DNA from: an uncultured Prevotellaceae bacterium
GTDB taxonomy: Bacteria > Bacteroidota > Bacteroidia > Bacteroidales > Bacteroidaceae
Length of the DNA stretch: 46,652 nt
Reading direction: 5' to 3'
Assembly: GCA_937898415.1 (NCBI GenBank)
Contig: CALDLA010000088.1
Coordinates: 1-46,652, forward strand
Under the pieces are notes generated by a model. That model did not search any database. It was not told the DNA's origin and saw only the letters and a list, made by a program, of their open reading frames with translations. Position 1 is the stretch's first letter. The number at the start of each line of letters is the position of its first letter. Made by a program: the position numbers and the translations under genes. This document shows positions 34,945 through 43,874 of this stretch, in pieces.

Positions 34945-35979
34945 ATGAAACCATTCCTATTCGAGCCAAATCTGCACCCCGTTGTCTGGGGCGGTGACCG
35001 GTTGTGCAAGTACAAGGGCATTGAGGTCGTTGACGAACCCATCGGCGAAAGCTGGGAGGTAAGTGCCGTCCCCACGAGCACGAGTATCATTGCCAATGGC
35101 GAACATGCGGGGCGCGACCTTACATCGGTCATCAACGAGGCCCCCGAAGCCATCTTGGGCAGCAGCGTCAGCAGACAATATCACGGCGAACTGCCCCTGT
35201 TGGTGAAGTTCATCGATGCTAAGAAGGACTTGAGTATCCAGGTGCATCCCAACGACGAGATGGCCCAGCGCGAACACGGCAAGATGGGTAAAAGCGAGAT
35301 GTGGTATATCATCGACGCCGCCCCGGGCAGCTACCTGTATGCCGGTTTCAAGCACAGCATCACCCCTGAAGAGTATAAACGACGCATTGCCGACGGCAGC
35401 ATCACAGAGGTACTGGCCCGGCATACCGTCAAGGCCGGTGACGTGTTCTACCTGCCGGCGGGTCGTGTTCACGCTATTGGCGGGGGAATCCTGTTGGCCG
35501 AAGTGCAGCAGTCGTCGGACGTCACCTACCGCATCTATGATTACAACCGTCCGGGCATGGACGGCAAACCGAGGGAACTGCATACCGAGCTGGCCGCCAA
35601 GGCACTGGACTTCAGGGTAGAACAGGAATACCGCACCTACTACGAGAAGGGACTCAACAAGGCCAGCCTCGTAATTGATTCGCCCTACTTCAGTGTCCGC
35701 GTCATCGAAGCCGACAACATGTTCCACCGCAACTTGACGAAGTATGACAGCTTCATCATCTGTATGTGTATAGCAGGCGACTGCCGTATCCGCATCCGCC
35801 AAAACGGCGAAGAGGTGTTGCTGCGGCAAGGCAACAGTTGCCTGATACCGGCAGCCATCGCCAATTACGATGTCATCCCCGTCAAGGGGAAGACCCGTAT
35901 ACTGGATGCCTTCATCGACAACAGAGACCGTACGTTAGCAGGCACGATGACCCGCATCCTGCACTTCTCACAAAAATGA
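34945..35979 (+). CDS. manA: Mannose-6-phosphate isomerase, class I
   Basis: This 344-residue cupin enzyme interconverts mannose 6-phosphate and fructose 6-phosphate, feeding GDP-mannose synthesis or mannose use. Zn-site residues are in SIQVHPNDEM (His), KSEMWYII (Glu) and PAGRVHAIGGG (His), with the YDYNRPGMDG segment of the short bacterial type. The ATG at 34945 is taken because the promoter lies directly before it and the protein then starts MKPFLFEPNLHPVVWGG, like its relatives; the open frame continues upstream into the promoter. The HD gene starts 7 bp downstream, probably in the same transcript. Confidence 0.93.
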   Translation: MKPFLFEPNLHPVVWGGDRLCKYKGIEVVDEPIGESWEVSAVPTSTSIIANGEHAGRDLTSVINEAPEAILGSSVSRQYHGELPLLVKFIDAKKDLSIQVHPNDEMAQREHGKMGKSEMWYIIDAAPGSYLYAGFKHSITPEEYKRRIADGSITEVLARHTVKAGDVFYLPAGRVHAIGGGILLAEVQQSSDVTYRIYDYNRPGMDGKPRELHTELAAKALDFRVEQEYRTYYEKGLNKASLVIDSPYFSVRVIEADNMFHRNLTKYDSFIICMCIAGDCRIRIRQNGEEVLLRQGNSCLIPAAIANYDVIPVKGKTRILDAFIDNRDRTLAGTMTRILHFSQK

Positions 35980-35986
35980 CATCCGC

Positions 35987-37213
35987 ATGAACGACCATAA
36001 AATCATTAACGACCCGGTGTTCGGGTTCATCAAGATTCCCCGAGGACTCCTATACGACATCGTAGAGCACCCACTGATGCAACGCCTGAACCGCATCAAC
36101 CAGTTAGGACTGGCCTCGGTGGTCTATCCTGGAGCCCGCCATACCCGGTTCCAGCATTCGTTAGGAGCTTTCCACCTGACGAGCGAAGCTATCCTGTCGC
36201 TACAGCAGAAGGGGAACTTCATCTTCGACTCAGAGGCAGAAGGCGTACAGGCTGCCATCCTGATGCACGACATCGGGCATGGCCCCTTCTCGCATGTGCT
36301 GGAGAACACGCTGATAAAAGACATCTCGCATGAGGACATCTCGCTGCTGATGATGGAACAGATTAACCATTATACGGGCGGACAACTGAACCTGGCCATC
36401 AGCATCTTCAAGGGCGAATATCCCAAGAACTTCCTCCATCAGTTGATCTCGAGCCAACTGGATATGGACCGGCTGGACTACCTGCGGCGCGACTCGTTCT
36501 ACACGGGGGTGACAGAGGGTAACATCGGGTCGGCGAGGATCATCAAGATGTTAAACGTCGTTAACGATTCTTTGGCCGTTGAGTCAAAAGGTATCTATTC
36601 ACTTGAAAATTTCCTGACAACAAGGAGGCTGATGTACTGGCAGGTTTACCTGCACAAGACGGCGGTGGCCTGCGAAAAAATATTGGTCAATACGCTGACG
36701 CGAGCCAAGGACCTGACAAGACAAGGGAAAGCCGTCTTTGCACCACCCTCGCTACAGTACTTCTTAGAAAACGAGGTGGACAAAGCATGGTTCTGTTCGC
36801 ATGAGGAGGCACTGACGATGTATGGCGACCTGGACGACAATGACATCTGGAGTGCTATGAAAGCCTGGAAGTATAGTGATGACAAGATCCTGTCGACACT
36901 GGCCAACGATATGCTGAACCGTCATATCTTCAAGGTGGAGGTCAGCGAGTCGCCCGTCAGCGAAGAGCGCATCGACGGCATCGCCACCGAGATTGCCACC
37001 AAGATGGACATCAGTAAAGCTGACGCACGCCGATACATGATGAGCATCAATACCATCCAGAAAGACATGTACAACGTAGAGGATGATAGTATCACAATTC
37101 TTTACAAAGACGGTACAACGAAAGACATTTCGAATGCTTCAGAATTGCTAAATGTGCAACTACTTTCTAAAAAAATAAGAAAATATTACCTTTGTTATCA
37201 GCGTTTCGAATAA
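35987..37213 (+). CDS. HD superfamily phosphohydrolase
   Basis: This 408-residue protein carries the HD metal site: His in TRFQHSLGAFHL (near residue 56), His-Asp in LMHDIGHGPFSHV (near 97) and a later Asp in DMDRLDYLRRD (near 165). It belongs to the YdhJ/SAMHD1-like group, many of which hydrolyse dNTPs or other nucleotides; substrate is unknown here. It directly follows manA and precedes the lpx cluster, which has its own -7 element, so coupling to lipid A synthesis is only positional. Confidence 0.88.
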   Translation: MNDHKIINDPVFGFIKIPRGLLYDIVEHPLMQRLNRINQLGLASVVYPGARHTRFQHSLGAFHLTSEAILSLQQKGNFIFDSEAEGVQAAILMHDIGHGPFSHVLENTLIKDISHEDISLLMMEQINHYTGGQLNLAISIFKGEYPKNFLHQLISSQLDMDRLDYLRRDSFYTGVTEGNIGSARIIKMLNVVNDSLAVESKGIYSLENFLTTRRLMYWQVYLHKTAVACEKILVNTLTRAKDLTRQGKAVFAPPSLQYFLENEVDKAWFCSHEEALTMYGDLDDNDIWSAMKAWKYSDDKILSTLANDMLNRHIFKVEVSESPVSEERIDGIATEIATKMDISKADARRYMMSINTIQKDMYNVEDDSITILYKDGTTKDISNASELLNVQLLSKKIRKYYLCYQRFE

Positions 37214-37220
37214 TTTTTAG

Positions 37221-37228
37221 TAACTTTG
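37221..37228 (+). promoter_or_regulatory. -7 element (TAACTTTG) before the lpx cluster
   Basis: TAnnTTTG match 7 bp after the HD gene stop and 27 nt before lpxD. No -33 TTTG at standard spacing. Confidence 0.65.
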
Positions 37229-37254
37229 CAAGCAAATTGTAAAAATCACCATTT

Positions 37255-38238
37255 ATGGAATTTACCGCAAAGCAGATTGCAGAGTTTATCGGTGGACGTA
37301 TTGAGGGGGACGAACAGGCTGCCGTCAATACCTTCGCCAAGATTGAGGAAGGCCGTGAGGGTGCCATTTCGTTTCTGTCGAATCCCAAATACACCCACTA
37401 TGTTTACGATACCAAGTCGACCATCGTGCTAATCAATGAGGACGTGGAACTGGAGAAGCCAGTCACACCCACCCTTATTCGTGTCAAGAATGCCTACGAG
37501 TGCGTGGCCAAGCTGCTTCAGCTCTACGACTCGATGAAGCCCAAGAAGACCGGGGTTGACTCTCTGGCCTTCGTTTCACCGACGGCCAAGATTGGCAAGG
37601 ACGTCTATATAGGACCGTTTACCTACATCGGTGAGAACGTGGAGATAGGTGACGGGACGCGCATTTTCCCACATGTGACCATCTACGACGGCACTCGTAT
37701 CGGACAACGAGTAACCATCCATGCAGGTGCTGTCATCGGCGCCGATGGCTTTGGTTTTGCCCCCAATACGGAAGGCTACGAAAAGATTCCGCAGATAGGT
37801 ATCGTCATTATTGAGGACGACGTAGAGATAGGTGCCAACACTTGTATTGACCGTTCGACGATGGGGCAGACCCTCATTCATCGCGGTGTCAAGTTGGACA
37901 ATCTCATTCAGGTGGGCCACAACTGCGAAATCGGAGAGAACACCGTTATGTCGGCCCAGGCAGGCATGGCCGGCTCCACGAAGGTGGGTGCCTGGTGCAT
38001 GGTGGGTGGACAGGCTGGTTTCTCAGGTCACATAACCATTGCCGACAGAACCATTGTCGGAGCCCAGAGCGGCGTCATCAGCAACACCAAGGGTAACGGT
38101 GAACAACTGATAGGTGCGCCCGCCGTGAATCCGAAGATGTACTTCAAGGCCAGAGCCCTCGATGCCAAGCTGCCCGAGATGTACCGCCAGATTGCAGCCC
38201 TGCAACGAGAGTTGGACGAATTGAAAAAGAAACTATAA
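37255..38238 (+). CDS. lpxD: UDP-3-O-(3-hydroxyacyl)glucosamine N-acyltransferase
   Basis: This 327-residue protein has an LpxD uridine-binding N-terminal domain (residues 1-100) followed by a left-handed beta-helix of hexapeptide repeats (IGKDVYIGPFTYIG...). The catalytic His lies in LIQVGHNCEIGENTVM. A C-terminal helix (LPEMYRQIAALQRELDELKKKL) is typical. It adds the N-linked acyl chain in lipid A synthesis, the third committed step, in the cytoplasm. lpxC-fabZ starts 6 bp later. Confidence 0.96.
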   Translation: MEFTAKQIAEFIGGRIEGDEQAAVNTFAKIEEGREGAISFLSNPKYTHYVYDTKSTIVLINEDVELEKPVTPTLIRVKNAYECVAKLLQLYDSMKPKKTGVDSLAFVSPTAKIGKDVYIGPFTYIGENVEIGDGTRIFPHVTIYDGTRIGQRVTIHAGAVIGADGFGFAPNTEGYEKIPQIGIVIIEDDVEIGANTCIDRSTMGQTLIHRGVKLDNLIQVGHNCEIGENTVMSAQAGMAGSTKVGAWCMVGGQAGFSGHITIADRTIVGAQSGVISNTKGNGEQLIGAPAVNPKMYFKARALDAKLPEMYRQIAALQRELDELKKKL

Positions 38239-38244
38239 AAAGAT

Positions 38245-39630
38245 ATGAAACAAAAGACAATTAAAGGAAGCTTTTCACTATGTGGCAAGGGCCTGCATAC
38301 AGGTTTGAGCCTGACGGTGACCTTCAATCCCGCCCCTGAAAACACGGGGTACAAGATTCAGCGTATTGACTTAGACGGCATGCCGACCATTGATGCAATA
38401 GCCGAAAACGTGGTTGATACCCAACGTGGCACTGTACTCGGCAAGGGTGAGGACTTCCGTGTATCTACCGTTGAGCACGGCCTGTCAGCCCTCTATGCAT
38501 TGGGCATCGATAATTGCTTGATTCAGGTGAACGGTCCAGAATTCCCCATCCTCGACGGCTCCGCCATTCAGTATGTGGAAAAGATTCGCGAAGTGGGCAT
38601 TGAAGAGCAGAATGCCCCAAAAGACTGGTATATCATCCGCAAGAAGATAGAAGTGAAGGACGAAACAACAGGTTCGTGCATCACTATCTTACCCGATGAG
38701 GACTTCTCGATTACGGCTATGTGCTCGTTCGAGTCGAAGTTCATCAATTCGCAGTTTGCCTCGCTTGACAATCCACAGGATTATGCCACCGAGATTGCCA
38801 GCGCCCGCACGTTTGTCTTTGTCCGCGACATCGAGCCGCTGCTACAGGCCAACCTCATCAAGGGTGGCGACCTGGACAATGCCATCGTCATCTACGAGCG
38901 CCAGACTACACAGGAACGTCTCGACAAACTGGCTGATATGCTGAATGTGGAGCATCGCGATGCCACCGATTTAGGCTATATACAGCACAAGCCACTACAA
39001 TGGGAGAACGAGTGTACGCGCCACAAGTTGTTGGACGTCATCGGCGATATGGCACTTATCGGACGCCCCATCAAGGGTCGCATCATTGCCACACGCCCTG
39101 GACATACCATCAACAACAAGTTTGCCCGTCTCATGCGCAAGGAAATCCGCAAGCACGAGATTCAGGCACCTATCTACGACCCTAATGAGGAGCCGATAAT
39201 GGATGTCAACCGCATACGCGAACTGTTGCCTCACCGCTACCCCATGCAACTGGTCGACAAGGTGGTGGCTTTGGGGGCTATGAGTATTGTTGGCGTGAAG
39301 AATGTCACGTCGAACGAACCGTTCTTCCAGGGACATTTCCCTCAGGAGCCTGTCATGCCGGGTGTGCTTCAGATTGAGGCAATGGCACAATGTGGCGGTC
39401 TGTTGGTACTGAACACGTTGGAAGAGCCTGAGCGCTGGTCAACCTACTTCATGAAGATTGATGACGTCAAGTTCCGTCAGAAGGTAGTACCTGGCGACAC
39501 GCTGGTATTTAAGGTTGATCTGCTGGCTCCCGTCCGTCATGGTGTTTCGTCCATGAAGGGCTACGTCTTCGTAGGCGACCACATTGTAACTGAAGCAAGT
39601 TTCACCGCACAAATCGTCAAGAACAAATGA
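38245..39630 (+). CDS. lpxC/fabZ: Fused LpxC deacetylase / FabZ dehydratase
   Basis: This 461-residue fusion is typical of Bacteroidetes. Residues 1-300 are LpxC, the Zn-dependent UDP-3-O-acyl-GlcNAc deacetylase, with metal ligands in STVEHGLSALYALGI and HKLLDVIGDMAL. Residues about 315-461 are FabZ, the 3-hydroxyacyl-ACP dehydratase, with the catalytic His/Glu in GHFPQEPVMPGVLQIEAMAQ. LpxC draws hydroxyacyl chains into lipid A while FabZ sends them to phospholipid, so the fusion ties together the competing steps. It overlaps lpxA by 4 nt (ATGA). Confidence 0.97.
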   Translation: MKQKTIKGSFSLCGKGLHTGLSLTVTFNPAPENTGYKIQRIDLDGMPTIDAIAENVVDTQRGTVLGKGEDFRVSTVEHGLSALYALGIDNCLIQVNGPEFPILDGSAIQYVEKIREVGIEEQNAPKDWYIIRKKIEVKDETTGSCITILPDEDFSITAMCSFESKFINSQFASLDNPQDYATEIASARTFVFVRDIEPLLQANLIKGGDLDNAIVIYERQTTQERLDKLADMLNVEHRDATDLGYIQHKPLQWENECTRHKLLDVIGDMALIGRPIKGRIIATRPGHTINNKFARLMRKEIRKHEIQAPIYDPNEEPIMDVNRIRELLPHRYPMQLVDKVVALGAMSIVGVKNVTSNEPFFQGHFPQEPVMPGVLQIEAMAQCGGLLVLNTLEEPERWSTYFMKIDDVKFRQKVVPGDTLVFKVDLLAPVRHGVSSMKGYVFVGDHIVTEASFTAQIVKNK

Positions 39631-40400
39631 GCAACCAGATACATCCCATGGCAGTAGTCGACCCCGAAGCCATACTCGGTGACGGTAACATCATCGGTCC
39701 CTTCTGCGTTATCGACAAGAATGTTGTCATCGGCGACAATAACAAGTTTCTGAATAACGTCACCATTCACTATGGTGCCCGTATAGGCTCGAACAACGAG
39801 TTCTTCCCAGGTTCCAGTATCTCCACCAAGCCGCAGGACCTGAAGTTCAAGGGTGAGGATACTACCTGCGAGATTGGCGACAACAACTCCATCCGTGAGA
39901 ACGTCACCATCAGCCGCGGTACCGCCTCGAAGGGCAAGACCGTCGTAGGCAACGGCAACCTGCTGATGGAGAACATGCACGTGGCCCATGATTGTGTCAT
40001 CGGTAACGGCTGCATTATCGGCAACTCGACGAAGTTCGCAGGCGAGGTGGTAGTCGACGACTACGCCATCATCTCGGCAACCTGTCTGTTCCATCAGTTC
40101 TGCCGCGTGGGTAGCTATATTATGTTCCAAGGCGGTACTCGTACCAGTCAGGACATTCCACCTTATGTCATCGCAGGCAAGGAACCCGTACGATATGCTG
40201 GTGTCAACCTTATCGGCTTGCGCCGTCGCGGTTTCCCCAACGAGACGATCGAAGCCATCCATGACGCGTACCGTATTATATATGCTCAGGGGGTGCTGAA
40301 AGACGGCATCGCTGAAGCACGGACTAAGTACCCTGACTCGAAGGAAGTGGAGTATATCTGCTCGTTCATTGAGAACTCCAAGCGTGGGGTTATCAGATGA
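39627..40400 (+). CDS. lpxA: UDP-N-acetylglucosamine acyltransferase
   Basis: This 257-residue LpxA has about ten hexapeptide beta-helix turns and the catalytic His in NMHVAHDCVIGN (near residue 120), plus the C-terminal helical part (GVNLIGLRRRGFPNETIEAI). It catalyses the first step of lipid A synthesis, O-acylation of UDP-GlcNAc. It is translationally coupled to lpxC-fabZ. A heptamer repeat array fills most of the gap to miaA. Confidence 0.97.
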   Translation: MSNQIHPMAVVDPEAILGDGNIIGPFCVIDKNVVIGDNNKFLNNVTIHYGARIGSNNEFFPGSSISTKPQDLKFKGEDTTCEIGDNNSIRENVTISRGTASKGKTVVGNGNLLMENMHVAHDCVIGNGCIIGNSTKFAGEVVVDDYAIISATCLFHQFCRVGSYIMFQGGTRTSQDIPPYVIAGKEPVRYAGVNLIGLRRRGFPNETIEAIHDAYRIIYAQGVLKDGIAEARTKYPDSKEVEYICSFIENSKRGVIR

Positions 40401-40411
40401 TGCGCTTCGCT

Positions 40412-40467
40412 AGTGAATAGTGAGAAGTGAAAAGTGAAAAGTGAGAAGTGAAAAGTGAGAAGTGAAA
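40412..40467 (+). repeat. Heptamer tandem repeat spanning the miaA start
   Basis: Eight 7-bp units of the type AGTGARA (AGTGAAT, AGTGAGA, AGTGAAA, AGTGAAA, AGTGAGA, AGTGAAA, AGTGAGA, AGTGAAA), 56 bp in all. It starts 11 bp after the lpxA stop and its final unit supplies the GTG start of miaA. Confidence 0.93.
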
Positions 40468-41358
40468 CGGCTCATTGTCATTACGGGGCCTACGGCTGTG
40501 GGCAAGACCAACCTCTGTATGGACATTGCCGGCAAGCTGGGAATCCCTATCATCAACGCTGACTCCCGACAGTTGTTCCGCCAGTTGCCTATTGGGACAG
40601 CACAGCCCACCAAGGAGCAAAGGACACGAGTCAGACACTACTTTGTTGGGACGCTTGACATCGGCGACTACTATAGTGCATCAATGTACGAACAGGATGT
40701 CATGAGCCTGCTTCAGCAACTCTTTGCCAGCAGCGATTACGCCCTGCTCTCAGGTGGTTCGATGATGTATATTGACGCCGTCTGTAATGGCATCGACGAT
40801 ATCCCTACTGTCGACGACGAGACGCGCTCGCTGATGAAGCGACGCTTGGCTGAGGAAGGACTGGAAGCTTTGGTAGAGGAACTGAAAAGGCTCGACCCCG
40901 AACACTACGAACTGGTTGACCGTCAGAATCCGCGTCGCGTGGTTCATGCCCTGGAAATCTGCCACATGACAGGCAAGACCTATACCTCCTTCCGTACGTC
41001 CCAGAAGAAGCAACGCCCCTTCGAAATCATCAAGATAGGGCTGAACCGCGAACGCGAGGAACTCTACCAACGCATCAACCGGCGGGTAGACCAGATGATG
41101 GAAGAAGGACTATTGGAAGAGGCGCGTACCATGTTGCCGTATCGAGAGGCAAACGCTTTGAATACAGTAGGATACAAGGAACTGTTCAACTATTTCGACG
41201 GAACATGGGACTTGTCTGAAGCCGTTGAGCGCATCAAGGGAAACACCCGCCGCTATGCCCGTAAGCAACTGACGTGGTTCAAGCGCGACACACAGATGAG
41301 GTGGTTTCACCCTGATGACCAAGAATTAATGATGAATTACATATCTCAATATGAGTAA
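40462..41358 (+). CDS. miaA: tRNA dimethylallyltransferase
   Basis: This 298-residue enzyme adds the isopentenyl group to A37 of tRNAs reading UNN codons. Motifs are the P-loop GPTAVGKTNL at residues 9-18, the DSRQLFRQLPIGTAQP segment near 34, LSGGSMMYIDAVCNG near 96 and RQLTWFKRD near the C-terminus. The start is GTG at 40462, inside the last heptamer repeat; it gives the standard N-terminus KRLIVITGPTA and there is no ATG alternative nearby. Purine-rich repeat units directly upstream stand in place of a ribosome-binding site. It overlaps the PBP1A gene by 8 nt. Confidence 0.93.
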   Translation: MKRLIVITGPTAVGKTNLCMDIAGKLGIPIINADSRQLFRQLPIGTAQPTKEQRTRVRHYFVGTLDIGDYYSASMYEQDVMSLLQQLFASSDYALLSGGSMMYIDAVCNGIDDIPTVDDETRSLMKRRLAEEGLEALVEELKRLDPEHYELVDRQNPRRVVHALEICHMTGKTYTSFRTSQKKQRPFEIIKIGLNREREELYQRINRRVDQMMEEGLLEEARTMLPYREANALNTVGYKELFNYFDGTWDLSEAVERIKGNTRRYARKQLTWFKRDTQMRWFHPDDQELMMNYISQYE

Positions 41359-43867
41359 AGAAGGAAAAACAAGCATCCTGAGCCTTCCTTGGCGAGGTGT
41401 TAAGAAAGCAGCAAACTGGTATATCGGCATATTCAAGGGGCGTCCTTGGTACATCAAGATTATTTCCACGATAGCCTCTCTGCTCGTTATTTTCGTACTC
41501 TATCTCGTTGCCGTCGACATCAACTTCCTGTGGCTCTTCGGCAAGTCGCCTTCGATGGAGATGATCAAGAACAAACGACCGGCACAGGCCTCGGAAATCT
41601 ATAGTGCCGACGGTCAGCAGATAGGTAAGTTCTTTAGTGAGAACCGTACACCCGTCAATTACGAAGACGTGGCTCCCGTATTCTGGGAAGCCCTCATCGA
41701 CACAGAGGACGAGCGTTTCTACTCGCATCACGGCATCGACTATCAAGCTTTTGGCGCTGCCTTGAAAGATTACCTGCTGCATCACGATGCCCGCGGCGCC
41801 TCGACCATCACGCAGCAATTAGCCAAGAATCTCTTTCGCGTGCGTACCGAATATTCTACGGGTTTCTTGGGCAACATCCCCGGCCTGAAGATGCTTATCA
41901 TGAAGAGCAAGGAGTGGATAACGGCCTACAAGTTGGAGTACTTCTTCACTAAGGAGGAGATTCTGACACAGTATGCCAATACCGTTGACTTCGGCTCCAA
42001 TGCCTTTGGCATCAAGACAGCTGCCAAGACCTATTTCGGCACAACGCCCAAGGCACTTACCGCCGAGCAGGCTGCCGTACTGGTGGGCATGCTCAAGGCC
42101 ACCACCTATTATAATCCGCGCATCCATCCTGATAATGCCGTCAAGCGCCGTAACGTGGTACTTGATAACATGCGCCGCCACAATCATCTGACGCAGGCGG
42201 CCTACGACTCGCTGAAAGTGACTGAGATTGACCTTGACTTCAGCGTTGAGAGTGCTTACGATGGTCAGGCCAACTATTTTCGTGAGGCGGTAGCCAACGA
42301 CCTGAAGGAGTGGTGTCGCGACAACGGCTACGACCTCTATACCGACGGTCTGAAAATCTATACCACCCTCGATACCCGTATGCAACGCTATGCCGAGGAC
42401 GCTGCCATCAAGCAGATGAAACAGGTGCAGCGCAACTTCTGGCAGCATTGGGGCAAGACGCACCCCTGGCAGGACGAGCGCCATCAGGAAATTGCCGGTT
42501 TCATCGAGGATATTGCCAAGCGACAGCCCTACTACAAGATACTCGACAAGAAGTTTGCGGGCAACCAGGACAGCATCGACTACTACCTGAACAAGCCCCA
42601 TATGGTCAAGCTCTTCGACTATGAACAGGGAACTATCGAGCGCGAGATGTCGACGATGGACTCCATCCGCTACATGGTCAGCTTCATGCATTGCGGCTTC
42701 GTGGCTATCGAGCCTAACACGGGCTATGTCAAGGCATGGGTGGGCGACATCGACTTCGACTCCTGGAAGTATGACAAAGTGACGGCCATGCGCCAGCCGG
42801 GCTCCACCTTCAAGCTCTTTGTCTATACTGAGGCGATGAACCAGGGACTCACGCCCTGCGACCGCCGCCGCGACTCCTACTTCGCCATGAAGGTTTACGA
42901 CGCCAAGCAGAAGAAAGAGGTGACGTGGGCGCCCACCAACGCCAACGGCTACTTCACGGGCGACTCCATGCCGCTGCGCGCCGCCTTTGCTCAGAGCATC
43001 AACTCCGTGGCTGTCAAGTTAGGTCAGGAGGTGGGCATCAAGAATATAGCCAACACCGCCCACGCCATGGGCATCAAGAGCGAACTCGATCCCACACCCG
43101 CATTGGCGTTGGGTTCCAGCGACGTCAACCTGTTGGAGCTGGTGAACAGCTACTCAACGGTCATCAACGACGGTAAGGCTCACGAGGCTATCCTCGTCAC
43201 TCGCATCCTCGACCGCGACGGCAACGAGATCTATACGGCGCCAAAGGAGCAGAAGCAGGTCATCCCCTATCGTAGTGCCTTCCTCGTACAACAGCTGCTA
43301 CAGGCTGGACTCCGCGAGCGCGGGGCCACTTCCATGAGCCTCTGGGGCTATGTCGGCAAATACAATGATTCAGAGTTTGGCGGCAAGACGGGTACGTCCA
43401 ACAACCACTCCGATGCCTGGTTCGTCGGCGTGTCGCCCAAGTTGGTTTGTGGTGCCTGGGTCGGCGGCGAGTACCGCTGTATCCACTTCCGTACGGGCGC
43501 CCTTGGTCAGGGTTCGCGCACGGCACTTCCCATCTGCGGCTATTTCTTGGAGTCCGTTCTGGGCGACCCCGCCTTCAAGCAGTATCACGGCAAGTTCGAG
43601 AAAGCCAAGGAGCCTAACATCACGGCTGACCAGTACCTCAATTGCCAGTACGTCTATACGCCGCGCGACAGCGACTCCCTCAGTGTGGACAGCTTAGGCT
43701 TCGACGAGATGGAGCAGGAAATAGAACTCGATGAGAACGGAGCCCCCGTAATCAGGCAACAAGACCCCGAGAATGCTGAACAGGCTACACCAGCCGACGG
43801 CAACAACACCGAGGCCACAGAGCCTAAGAAGAAGGCACAGCCGGAATACGAGGACGTGTACTTCTAA
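41351..43867 (+). CDS. Bifunctional penicillin-binding protein 1A
   Basis: This 838-residue class A PBP has a short cytoplasmic tail, one TM helix (residues about 35-57), a GT51 glycosyltransferase domain (EDERFYSHHGID near 118; GASTITQQLAKNLF near 151) and a transpeptidase domain with SxxK in PGSTFKLF near 483, SxN in SINSVAVKL near 553 and KTG in GGKTGTSNNH near 678. It polymerises and cross-links peptidoglycan in the periplasm. The C-terminal 60 residues form an acidic, Glu/Pro/Ala-rich tail. It overlaps miaA and ends 7 bp from the convergent WecB-like gene, with no terminator hairpin between them. Confidence 0.95.
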   Translation: MSKEGKTSILSLPWRGVKKAANWYIGIFKGRPWYIKIISTIASLLVIFVLYLVAVDINFLWLFGKSPSMEMIKNKRPAQASEIYSADGQQIGKFFSENRTPVNYEDVAPVFWEALIDTEDERFYSHHGIDYQAFGAALKDYLLHHDARGASTITQQLAKNLFRVRTEYSTGFLGNIPGLKMLIMKSKEWITAYKLEYFFTKEEILTQYANTVDFGSNAFGIKTAAKTYFGTTPKALTAEQAAVLVGMLKATTYYNPRIHPDNAVKRRNVVLDNMRRHNHLTQAAYDSLKVTEIDLDFSVESAYDGQANYFREAVANDLKEWCRDNGYDLYTDGLKIYTTLDTRMQRYAEDAAIKQMKQVQRNFWQHWGKTHPWQDERHQEIAGFIEDIAKRQPYYKILDKKFAGNQDSIDYYLNKPHMVKLFDYEQGTIEREMSTMDSIRYMVSFMHCGFVAIEPNTGYVKAWVGDIDFDSWKYDKVTAMRQPGSTFKLFVYTEAMNQGLTPCDRRRDSYFAMKVYDAKQKKEVTWAPTNANGYFTGDSMPLRAAFAQSINSVAVKLGQEVGIKNIANTAHAMGIKSELDPTPALALGSSDVNLLELVNSYSTVINDGKAHEAILVTRILDRDGNEIYTAPKEQKQVIPYRSAFLVQQLLQAGLRERGATSMSLWGYVGKYNDSEFGGKTGTSNNHSDAWFVGVSPKLVCGAWVGGEYRCIHFRTGALGQGSRTALPICGYFLESVLGDPAFKQYHGKFEKAKEPNITADQYLNCQYVYTPRDSDSLSVDSLGFDEMEQEIELDENGAPVIRQQDPENAEQATPADGNNTEATEPKKKAQPEYEDVYF

Positions 43868-43874
43868 AATTCTC

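Noticed and set aside
40393..40638. Minus-strand open frame with repeated FSLFTSH peptide
   Set aside because: The peptide repeat is just the heptamer DNA array read backwards.
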